NCBI GenBank assembly: GCA_036346225.1
Contig: JARFIW010001104.1
Location: 7,466,001-7,530,000 of the forward strand
Direction: 5' to 3'
DNA: 64,000 nt
Source of the DNA: Platerodrilus igneus
Taxonomy: Eukaryota > Arthropoda > Insecta > Coleoptera > Lycidae
Of the stretch, positions 1-10,800 are shown one piece after another. The notes beneath the pieces are model-generated. The model ran no database searches. It saw only the letters and a list, made by a program, of their open reading frames with translations, and was not told the DNA's origin. Each line of letters opens with the position of its first letter. Position 1 is the first letter of the stretch. The translations under genes were made by a program, and so were the position numbers.

Positions 1-1460
1 GGAAGAAATGAGTTTTCTTGTCTGTCAACTGCTTTAAATTATTTTACTTGGTTTTCAAATCACCCATGTACGTGTTTTGTGACTTGCTCTTTGGCTGTTT
101 AGAGTGAAGGGTTCTAAAAAGGTTCAACTTGTCCATATTATAGCGGTAGTGTTTTTTCTAATTGTACTATTGTTTTAAGTTATCTGGTTGGATGTGAGGC
201 TTAAGTAGTATTTAATGTAATGGTTTCTGTTTTGGGTAGCAGATGATTGAGAAGAAAAGTTATTATGTAAATTTGTTATCACAGATTAAGTTTGTAGTGT
301 GGTTTGTACTAGGAGACTTGCATCTCTGTTTAACTCAATTTATCTGTATTTAATTTTAAATACACATTTATTTAGCTCATGCAATTATATACAACAGTAA
401 ACAGAATTTTTCCGAATGATAACCAGATTTAACACGCATTTACGTATATTTATGAGCCTCTGTGATCTTCGGTTTGTACTCTAGTCCAATATTGTATGTT
501 TTCGTTATAGACATATTTGTTCTCCAGGTTCTAGTTACCCATTTGGTTATGTAATTGTTATATTTCAGTTCGTAGTCCTACGTTTATAACCGCATGGTCA
601 CGCCTTAATTTGAAACCTAACCTTATTGTTTGTATGCAACCTGATATTTCTAGCCTGAGATTCTATAAGTAACTAGCATTAAAATTTAATGATTCATGTT
701 ATGATAAAATTATAATAAACCTCCGCTATGACCACCATTATTTGCGCGCGTTACGGTTCGGGCCTTGGGAGCGGTCTTTTGTAAAAACTTCTTCCAAAAC
801 TTCTTATAACAAATTGTATGTTTTAAATAGATATTAATATGGAATTTTGACAAACTTGTATAAATTAAACTAAGTCGAAATAAAATAATAATTGAATTAA
901 TACTAGGGCGAGTAGCCTGAACAAACGGCAATGTTAAAGCTGAAATACTCAAGACTGACTGACTAGTCTTGGGGTTCCCGGTGTATTTATGTTGTCCCTG
1001 CCCCTCACACGTCTGTGGGAACTTGCAGAGCTGATATCTGCTTATTTCTTAATTCTATTCATTATACAATGTGACAATCTTAATTTCTAAGTAATCGCGG
1101 TTTCTTAACCGTCTGTGACCTGCACCTGCAGTATCACTTACGTCTGGAATACAATGTATTACATCCGTTCTCACAACTTGCTTGTAAACTTTCAATAACC
1201 TTTCTGATTTATCCTTGAATTTACAATGTTGCATATAACTTAATTTTTTTAGTGATTTTCTAATAATTTCTATTTATTTGTACATATATAGATTGGGGAT
1301 ACATAACTTGCGTTTACATTTACGAATGTTTAAGATAGTCTATTCAATTTATGAGTACCGTTGTTTGATATCCTTATAGCATAACTTCATTCTTTTACCT
1401 TATATTTTTTTTGAACGTACTTGTAATAGTGCTTTTTATAAATGAATAAAGGTGGGCTAG
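1..1460. other. No gene recognised
   Basis: AT-rich DNA with no convincing ORF, RNA gene or repeat structure. A short open frame on the - strand near 710-952 has low-complexity composition and no recognisable motif, so I do not call it. Confidence 0.5.
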
Positions 1461-1900
1461 TCATTTTGAAATATATTGGCAACACGGACTGGAAACAGTT
1501 ACAGATTTAAGTGTACGCACGTGTGATTGAGCCTTGGTGTGATTTACTAACATTTTATTTCTCTGCTGAACGAAACGCTGGTTGTCAAGGGTACCTTCCG
1601 GATTTTCGTTAAACTTTTCACCCATATATGGATTGTATTGATTTCCGACCCCAATCTCCTTCATAAAAAATTAAGTAGATTACACAACTCTCCTTCAATT
1701 GTCAAACGTAGTATAGCTAGGGTAAAAATTGATATCCCGTGATATAAAACGAACATAACGCATTTGCTCGTCACTCATTCTTGGAGGTGTGTATCCCACC
1801 GTAGTTAGAAGCGCAGAGTTGTTAGGGTTTTCTCTGCCGTACTCTTTCCTCAAGAGAGCCCAGGTTGAATTCGTCAATGTTGGCTCAATATGTAATTTAT
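1461..1900 (-). CDS. Protein-like ORFs, possible exons of an unrecognised host gene
   Basis: Two - strand open frames lie close together. The upstream one is open from about 1900 down to a stop at 1695 and reads like ordinary protein (for example TVGYTPPRMSDEQM). The downstream one, 1664 to 1461, includes NQYNPYMGEKFNENPEGT. Both are less AT-biased than the flanks and have mixed amino-acid composition rather than low complexity. The gap between them (1665-1694) contains stops, and I could not find a splice pair with matching phase. I do not recognise the product. They could be exons of a small host gene, a decayed retrocopy, or chance. Confidence 0.25.
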
Positions 1901-2299
1901 GTCGTAATTACCGGTAACCTAATTTTGGATTTATAGTATTTTATTAAAGGTACGATTACTTGATACTTTAGTTTTATTTCAAACCTTCCCACTTTAATGC
2001 CATTTTCGGTGTATATTTGGGTTGTGTTAGTTACACAACGTAGGAATCATGAGTCTATGTCACTAAACTTTACATGTGATTTTTTCCAATACTCCACCCG
2101 AAGGTATTACATTGAATGTCACTAAACTACTGGTATTGTCTAGAGTGGGCATTCGTTTCAATCCTCGAATAAGTTACACTACAATGCATACATATTCATG
2201 TACATAAGTGGGGAGCATAACCCCCCCCCCCGCCCCCCCTATAATAACCTATATAAACCCCTAAACTTAAATAAATAAAATAAATAATTGTTCTTTAGT
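1901..2299. other. No gene; contains poly-C tract
   Basis: No coding signal. A nearly pure C run interrupted by one G occupies 2221-2239, just beyond the 3' end of the transposase remnant that follows. It may mark an element end or tail, but no terminal inverted repeat was identified. Confidence 0.4.
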
Positions 2300-3330
2300 T
2301 TTATTGAGATATGAACCATTACTTGTTCAAATGATCACTCTGTATAACGTCATTTCCATAGCAAAGGATAATACATCACCAGGTTTTGTGAGACATTTTT
2401 TGAAACATTGCTGGTGTAACTTGGGTAACAGCTTATGTCAGAGCATTTTCCAGTTCGTCAGTGGTATTGTAACGATTTTGTGAAATGATACCTTTTATAA
2501 GACCGGATAGCGAATTATTACATGTGATGAGGTTCGAGTTTCGTGGTGGCCAAGCAAGTGGTGCCGGCAGCGAAAAAGAACCACGACCAAGCCATCGCCC
2601 AAGAAGAGCTTCATTAAGATATTCGCTTACTGCGATGGAATAATGGGCAGGTGCCCTATAATGCTGCAACCAACATGTTTCTTAATTTCGTGCTCCTCCA
2701 AGAGAGTAACAATCATATTCAAGTACCGATGCTGATTCATAACAACATCGAAAAAGAACGACCGAATCAGGCGTCTGCGTCAATAGCCGCCCATATCATC
2801 ACATGCGGAGAATTATTTTCCAACTCTTCATAAAAATGTGAATTTTCCTTAGATCAAAAGATCACATTTCGAGCTCGAGAACTGCTGTAAATCGCATGCT
2901 CATTGTAAAAATTTTCTGGTATTGTGTCGAACATCCTAAGAAGAGCCGCACATGCCTTCATTTCAAATCCAAATCGGCATTCAATAATTCTTGGATGGGC
3001 ATAGGCAGAAATGGACGCAGGTCTAAGTTTTGTTAAATGGGGTTCTGTCTTGTTGATCCTGGTATACTCAATACCGCTAATCTTTTACGCCCAACACGTT
3101 TCATTTCTTGTGGAAAGTTTGCTAGTTCTGTCCTTACCCTTCACACACCCCATACGGAAGGGTTTATGTTCTCTTCGCAAAAGTATTTGCTTCGTTGAAA
3201 CGGCGCCCAAAAGTCAGCACGAACCTCTGCAATGATCTTCCATATTTGATTTTTCTCATTCACGCATAAACTTGCAATAACACGTTTTTCGATGTTGGAA
3301 TTGGACTATCAACCATCGTTTAGTTCAAGC
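2300..3330 (-). pseudogene. Tc1/mariner-type DDE transposase remnant
   Basis: The - strand read from about 2780 to 2340 resembles the C-terminal half of an IS630/Tc1/mariner-superfamily transposase: SPHVMIWAAIDAD, then GPFFFD-like, then QHYRAPAHYSIAVSEYLNEA, GRWLGRG and WPPRN (normally WPPRSPD). The tail is AVTQVTPAMF-like. The family transposase cuts and pastes DNA through a D-D-E/D catalytic triad. Here the conserved QHDGAPAH is QHYRAPAH, so the second catalytic Asp is lost, and several frameshifts and stops break the frame. The open stretch at 2433-2669 is the longest surviving piece. The N-terminal part (2850-3330) is only faintly readable. This is a dead copy of a DNA transposon and no clear TIRs are visible. 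Confidence 0.7.
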
Positions 3331-3419
3331 AACCTGAAACAAAATTAAACACAAAATAAAAAACAACTTAAATTAATATTTATAAATGGGTAACGGGAGT
3401 GGACTTTCTGGTCTCTCTT

Positions 3420-3660
3420 TATAGAGAAAAAGAGAGAAAGAGAGAGAGAGAGAGAGAGTAATATAAAGAAATGAATAGGGGGAGGGGAAGTGAGTGAGGG
3501 AAGGTGGGTGACGGGTGGGGGTGGGGAAAGAGAGCTAAATAGTGTGAGAGTGAGGGAGAAAGAAGAGGCAAAGAGACAGACAGGCAAAGAGGCAGAGAGA
3601 CGGAGAGACAAAGCGACAGAGTGGCAGAGAGGCACACAGCCAGAGAGACAGAAAAAGATG
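3420..3660. repeat. Purine-rich (GA/CAGAGA) simple repeat
   Basis: The + strand is almost pure purine: (GA)n near 3431-3458, then GGGAGGGG-like DNA, then imperfect AGAGACAGACAGGCAAAGAGGCAGAG units to about 3660. Open frames on both strands here are low-complexity artefacts and are not called as genes. Confidence 0.85.
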
Positions 3661-4637
3661 TTAAAATTAAAGACCTGTTCTGAAACCAAACAGTCCTATA
3701 AAATGACCACATCAACCACTTATATACCTATCTTTGCACTACTTTTTGTTATTCAATTTGTATCGTACTGTTAGTTCGTCTTTGTATATAGTAGTTGCTT
3801 TTTCTTGTTAAATGCAATACGGCTTTGTGCTAATCTTAGGTTTTATAGGGTTTGTACTCTGTCTATGCTTGCAACAATTTATCTTTGAAAGTGTTTTCAA
3901 ACTAAAGCAAGTAATTCAAATGGAATATTTACGTTGACAGCGTTTACTTTAAATTTAAAGCGTCTTTAAGTGCCAAAAGTGTTGCAAATATGATTGAAAT
4001 AACATACGTGTTAGTAAATAAAAAGTTAATGGATTTGATTTATGACTACTGTATATTTAATTATCGTTGTTTATAAATTATAGCTCAATCGTTAAATTCA
4101 GACAACTTATTATTTCTGTAAACCTATTACTAAAGAACTAGAATACCTAATTAGTTTTTGTAACAATATGATCGCATTTATTTACTGTCCATAAATCTTG
4201 AAAATAAACATTTATAGGACTCCAGTTGAATTAATTTTAATCGGATCATTTGTTTTGGTTTCCTTAAATATTCATTTTAATAAATTAAATAAACATTAAT
4301 TTGTGCTTGCACTTTTACAAACAAGTTATGTTTTCGGAAATTCACATTCAAATTACTCAATTCTGGTTTTAGAAATGCTTCCACTTCTTTGAATTGTTAC
4401 TTTTATAATTATAAACTAATACAGCTTTTCATCTGGGTCTTTCATATTGACCTACTCCTGCTCCTAAATTCATTCAACATGAGGTTCGTTTATAGCAACT
4501 TTCGTTGTTTCGGAACATATCCGCAGTTAATATTTTAAAATTAATCTAACCTAACATTTTAAAACAACGGTTAGAATTAGTTTAAAAGTCTTGAACTGTA
4601 ATATTTTAATACTCTTGTAAATAATATAAATATATGC
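3661..4637. other. Upstream flank of HAUS3, no distinct feature
   Basis: AT-rich intergenic DNA ahead of the HAUS3 start codon. The HAUS3 promoter and 5' UTR should lie here, but no TATA box, initiator or upstream exon can be defended from the sequence alone. Confidence 0.4.
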
Positions 4638-4825
4638 ATGAAAATGTTTACTGGAGCGGATTTAAGAAAAGTTTTTAAAGATTTAAAAATAAATACCGGC
4701 AAAGTTAGTGATCTCACCATAGATTCCTGGTTTGATACTGATTGCACAGATATGAAAGAGTTGTTAAACTGGATGTGTAGCAGTCTTACGCCCGAAAATG
4801 TTTTAACCTCTCCAGAACTTAATGA
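4638..4825 (+). CDS. HAUS3: HAUS3 exon 1
   Basis: First coding exon, ATG at 4638 to donor GTAAG at 4826, ending in phase 2. It encodes the N-terminal HAUS3 domain (DLRKVFKDLKI, then SWFDTDC and NWMCSSLTPENVL), the best-conserved block of the family. The next intron is only 55 bases. Confidence 0.88.
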
Positions 4826-7800
4826 GTAAGACATTTCTGGTTCTTTGAGTCGGGTTTATATTCTATATTTGTATGTATAGGTATGAACAAGCTGTAGCAA
4901 ACAATTCTTTCTTAAGAGGAAAACAATATGAAACAGAATTAAATCAATTAAAATTGAATTATCCTGGTATTTTGGATTATGAAACAAACATGCTAGATTC
5001 TGAATGCATGGAAGATGATTTGATGATGCTTTTAGAGGATGAAAAACATCTCGAGCGAGTATTGAATTTGAATGAGTAAGTAGAACATTTTATTATTGAT
5101 TGATGATTTATTGAATGAACTAGGATAAGAATCGGGGACTTTAAAATAAATTTTTGAGGAATATATTTTGTAAATTAGCACATATACAATGTTGTTAAAA
5201 TAAGTGGATCGAATTAATAGAGTTACCCAAAACAATATTTATTGATATTTAATATATCAGAAACAATGACAGTAATTATATTTTCATAGTACTACGCACA
5301 CTCTTGACAGCATCATCATTGATATAATAAAGACGGTGTCTATCACTACACTGCCATCACCATACAAATTAATTACAACTAAATTTATATAAACAGCAGT
5401 AGCTTATATTAGAATGCTGGTATCGCATCACATTATTCTAACATGCCCCCATGATGCGACACAGTATATAAAAACAACAAACTTATTCTAAGTTCAGACA
5501 ATATCGAAATTTATAAAATTGTACTCTTCCTAGAGGTTTCGTGAACATATCAGCAATATTATCTGTACTAGCAACTTTTACAATGTTCAGTACATTTTTT
5601 GTAACATAATCGTGAACAAAATGTAAGGCAATATTTATATGTTTCGAGTTTTTAGTAAAATTACCATAATTAGCTAAAGCTATTGCGCCACTATTATCCT
5701 CATACATGCTGACAGGTATCATTTCATCATTCTTAAAACCTAAGTCTTCAAGCACTCCTAACAAATACAAAACTTCCTGTGTAGCTTCTGCTAAGGCATA
5801 GTATTCGGCGTGGGTAGATGCTCTTGAAACTGCTTTTTTTTAATAGTTTTCCACTCAACTGAATTTCCAAAAATTCTAACAACGAATCCTGTTGTGGATT
5901 TGCTATCAGTAACATCTGAAGCCCAATCTGAATTTACGTAACATTCTATTATGCTACAAGCACTATTATGATATACTAGTTTCAAATATCTGCTCTGATA
6001 CAAGTAGATTAGCATCCTCAATGCATATTTAGAATGCGTTTTGTTACAACCATTTTGAAATCTACTCAAATAATTTACAGTGTATGCTACATCTGGACGT
6101 GTTCCTGATGCAATATATAATAAAGCTCCAATTAGGTTTCTATACCCTAAGCTTGAATCATTTTCACCTATGCTTAATTTTAAATTTTGTTCCATCGGTG
6201 TATAGTATGGGTTTGTGTTGACAACGTTATATTTTTGTGCTAGCTACTCTATATATTTTGTTTGTTTTAAGGACATATATTTTTGCTTACTATCATATGA
6301 AATATCTCTTCCTAAATAATTACTAATTTGGCTCAAATCTTTCATTTTAAATTTTGAGTTCAATTCTGTCTTAACTTTTTGAACCTTGCCAATGTCATCC
6401 CCACAGATTAATAAATCATCAACAAACAGTATTAAGAATAGTTTCTGGTTGTGACATATATACAAACATGAATCATGTTGTGAACGTTCAAATCCTAATG
6501 TAATTATTCATTAAAGCATTCATACCAATTTCTCGGACTTTCGGTTAAGTCATACAGAGATTTCTTTAATTTATATACCTGATTTTCATTTGTTTCAAAT
6601 CCCTTAGGTTGTTCTACATAGACATCAGACCTTATGTCGCTGTTTAAAAATGCTGTTTGTACATGCATTTGCTCAATCGCATAACCTTTCTGACACATAC
6701 ATGCTAATAAAGTTTTTAAAGTACTCATCCTCGCTACTGGAGAATAAACGTCGTCTAGTGTACTTTCCTGTTGATATCCCCTCACAACCAATCTCGCTTT
6801 ATATACTTCATTGTCTTTTATTTTATATAACCACTTAAGTTGCAAGATTTGCGTATTTTCTGGTGCATCTACTAGCTCCCATGTATCGGGGCTTTATTCA
6901 AACAATCAAATTCATTTTTCATCGCATTCAACTATTTACCCTTTTTGTTGCTGTTTATCGCTTGTTCATAATTTTCGGGAACATCCATACTACAATATGC
7001 TGCATATAAAACATATTCTTTGTACTTTTCAGGCATTCGTCTCTGTCTTTCTGTTTTTCTTGTCTCATTCATTTCCTTTTTTTACTATTCTCAGGTACTT
7101 CTTCATTCACAATTCTTTCTTCCCTTTCCACTTTAACTGTACTATCATCTACACTTATACATGACATATCTGGTTCAATTATTTTAACATTTCGTACTTC
7201 TACAACCCTGTGTGCAACTAGCACACTGAATCCCATATCAGTGTATCCTACTAATATTCCCTTCACACTTTTATCATCCTGTGTCTTGCGTTTTTCTTCC
7301 GGTATCTTCACATATACGGGTGATTCTACAATTACAAGCCATATTAATGTTCCTGTGTTATTATAATGGTATACGAGTATTTTTTAAAACCACTTTATTC
7401 TTATATTATTGTAAATATCTTCAGTATAGTGTCTATGTTTTAAACATTTCTTAAACTTCCCCTTATGTAATTAAAAAAAAAAATTTAATCAAATTGTCAT
7501 TAGCGTGGCTGTCCCTCATGTGAACCTAAATTATGAAATGTTAAATATATATTTATAGCTAAAATTGTTGTTACTGTATCATTTATATTAGTGAACTAAT
7601 ATAAATCAGAATAAGGGAAACCTTTTTGTGTTTATTTTATTCTATCTAGTGCCACAAATAGGGCACCAAGGATGTCCCTCAAGGTTTCTGTCATTAGCAT
7701 GGACATTTTTTAAATATCAACCAAAGCTATGGAATTTATGTTTTAAGCTATATATCACTGCATATATCAGTCTTGTTCAACAACCATTCTGAGCGTGAAG

Positions 7801-10800
7801 TTGACCCGTTTGTTTGTTGTTCATTGTGGTCCTAGTTATAATAAATGTGTCAACAAGTTTGATAGTTCATAAATTAGGTATCATTAGCATGGTCAAGTTT
7901 TAACAAAGTTGGAAAATAATTATAATCTACTACTGTGGCTAGGTAAGTACCATATGATACGTAAATAATCAACATGAATTTGTAGTTTCTTAAACATAAC
8001 ACCTGGGATTAAAAATGCCTACCATCTTGATTCTTGTCATTAGCATGGGCAGATGCTTAGTCATTAGCATGGACGTACTATATCCATGCTAATAACTTGT
8101 GTCCATTTTAATGACACTGTTTCAGGATTTTTGTTATTTGAAGTCCTTTGTTTAATGAAATATATATAGATATATATCATACAATACCTGAGCAGTGTTT
8201 AACAAAATTAATACTTGAGAACAATTTTTTTGCAGTATTAGAAAAATGGCTAAGTGTAAAGTGTTGAGTAATGAAGAAAGGGCGAAAAGAAAGAGAGAAT
8301 GCGAGATGAAAAGAAGAGAGCGCATAAAAGCAGATAGTAAAAAGTTGCAGAACCTAAAAGAACAAAAACATGAAATATACCTGAAAGCAAAAAGGCAGGA
8401 CAGTTAAAATCAATTAATATGAACAACAGAGACCAACAAGCTCAACGTAAAAAGTGGAGGGACAACACTAGGAATAGACGAGAACAAATTTAAAATATGA
8501 ATAAAGTTATGTGTACCATCAACTGTACGAGATGGTAGTCAGAAAAAAGGGGGACGGAAAGCAGTTAGGCGTGATAGAGCTAAGGCTTATAGAAAATTAG
8601 AATTCATGCAAAAGGAAAATGAAAAAATAAGAAAAATAGCAGCAAAGTATAAAAAACGTTGGCAAAGACTAGAAAAAAAGACCAAGTAAATTAAGGATTC
8701 GCTTTCACTGACACCTAACTCTAAAGTAAATAGATTATTGAACAAGAATTCAATTGATTCTACTATTATTAAAAAGAAACTTCTATTTGGGGAAGTTTTA
8801 CAAACTGAGTTAAGTACTTCTTTCAATTCTTTCAAAACGCAATAAGAAAAATAAATCTTCACCAAGGCGATTAATGGGAGAATACAAAAAAGTATAGGCT
8901 GTTGAAAGAATACCAATCTTTTCTTCCACATAAACTATTTATTGCTAACAAAAAACAAAGCAAATCTTTGATATTTGACAGAATGTTAACACCAAGAAAA
9001 CAATACGTGAAAGACAAGGTGGTTTCTTTTTGGAATAGTGATGAAAATTCAATACTCTGTCCAGGAAAAAAAGATTTCAAAGTGAAACAAAGACTTGTGC
9101 AGCAAAAACGTTTCATGACAGACAGACACCATGCGAAATCTGCATACTAAATTTATTCAATGTGAGAACTTGAAAATTAGCTATTCATTATTTTGTAGAC
9201 TGCGTCCCTTCTGGGCAGTGCAACCAAAATTAAGTGCTCGAGACATTTGTTTATGCATTAAACACGAAAATATCAGACTAAAAAGGTTTTACATTTTAAA
9301 TGTTATTCGTGTAAACGATGCTGAAGACATGGTTAAAAGCCTAACATGTTCTACTCAAAATGAGGTTTGCCTTCAAAGATTCTGTGATAGATGTAAAAAT
9401 AATACAATTTTATGCTTGGAGTTTAATTATAATCACAGTACAACTTATCAGAGGTTTAGTTTGCCTCATTTGATTCTGGTAATAAAAAAAAAAATTTCGC
9501 ACATTCATTCTTATTTGTGTTAAGTTAAAAATAATAATATTACTATTAATAAAATTTTTGAAATTATTTTATGTATTCCGCTTATTATAGACACAGACAC
9601 AGATAAATATAAATATGTGTCATTAGAATGGACAACATGTCATTAGCATGACTGATTGAATTTTTAAAATCCTCTAGATTTTGGAAAAATTTAAATTCAG
9701 CTCTGCTGATCATAAAATGTAATCAGGATCAAATATTTGTGTTATACACCAAGATTCAGGTCTTTCTAGAAATGTTTGACTATTTCCACATGCAATTGTC
9801 TAAATAGCTCATATTTGTAGAATCACCCATACATGACTTCTATACATGTACAGATTTTTTGCATTGGGTTTGACTCCAAAGAAAATTTTATATGGTGTTT
9901 TGCACTCCTTTGTTGCGGAGGTTATGACCCTATTACTTAAATATGTAGATGCCATGACAAATTCTGGCCATTATTCCTTACCTCGACCTGATTCTTTTCG
10001 TAAACAACGGGCTTTATCCATTAATGTTCGGTTAAAACGTTCTGCTGCATTTAATTGGTGCTCATAAGTTGGGCTTGGCCTAATTTTGAACCCTTTTTTT
10101 CGCTTGAAAATCATAGAACTTTTTATTTAGGTACTCTTTACCGTTATCACACCTAACCTCACATACTTTATTGCCTGTTAAATTTGTTACATGATTATGA
10201 TAGGACTTAAAGCATGAAAACACTTCAGACTTGTGCTTGATGCAGTACACCCGAGCAATGTGGCTATAACCATCAATAAAGGTTACAAAATAATTTTCTC
10301 CACCATAACCAGTTACATCAAAAGGCCCTTTCACATCTGTATGTATTATTTGACATATGTACCTCGCTGGATTACGATTATTTTCAAAGCTTTTTACTAG
10401 CCATTTTGCACTCTAAATAATATTCACAATTAATTTGTAGCTATTCTAAATTTTGTGGTAATCCTTCTAATAATTGGTCCCTACACAATGTTTAAATCCT
10501 TAAAATCAACATGTCCTAAAATACGATGCTATTTTTCCTTTTTAACCAGTGTTTTTGTAAAATTTGAAACAGTGGTCTTTATATTATTATTTACTGACCC
10601 ACACAACTCTTACAATTTTTCCTGTTTACGTGCAATAGCCACTATATCACCTGTACTATTATAAATAATTGCTTTATCATGCCAATAATCAATACCATTG
10701 TGAGCACTTGTTATAGATGAAACACTAAGTAAGTTTCGACCCATCTCTGGCACAAAAAATATATTTTTAATATCTGATCGAGTATTATTAACCTGAAATT

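Larger units (their letters stand above)
7318..9828 (+). mobile_element. DNA transposon with TIRs, nested in the copia integrase
   Basis: The 2511-bp insert begins GGGTGATTCTACAA and ends in its exact inverse, a 14-bp perfect TIR with imperfect pairing to about 27 bp. Both sides carry the 4-bp duplication ATAC (7314-7317 and 9829-9832). It encodes remnants of a transposase-like protein on the + strand, but no DDE core is recognisable, so this is probably a non-autonomous or decayed copy. A 4-bp duplication fits groups such as Sola, but I cannot assign a superfamily from sequence alone. Confidence 0.88.

Noticed and set aside
2221..2239. Poly-C tract as a regulatory or telomeric element
   Set aside because: It is a single short homopolymer run beside a transposase remnant, with no repeat unit.
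3345..3774. Overlapping ORFs of 94-114 codons on both strands
   Set aside because: They lie in a purine-rich simple repeat and give low-complexity Ser/Leu/Pro or Arg/Glu/Lys proteins, which are artefacts of the repeat.
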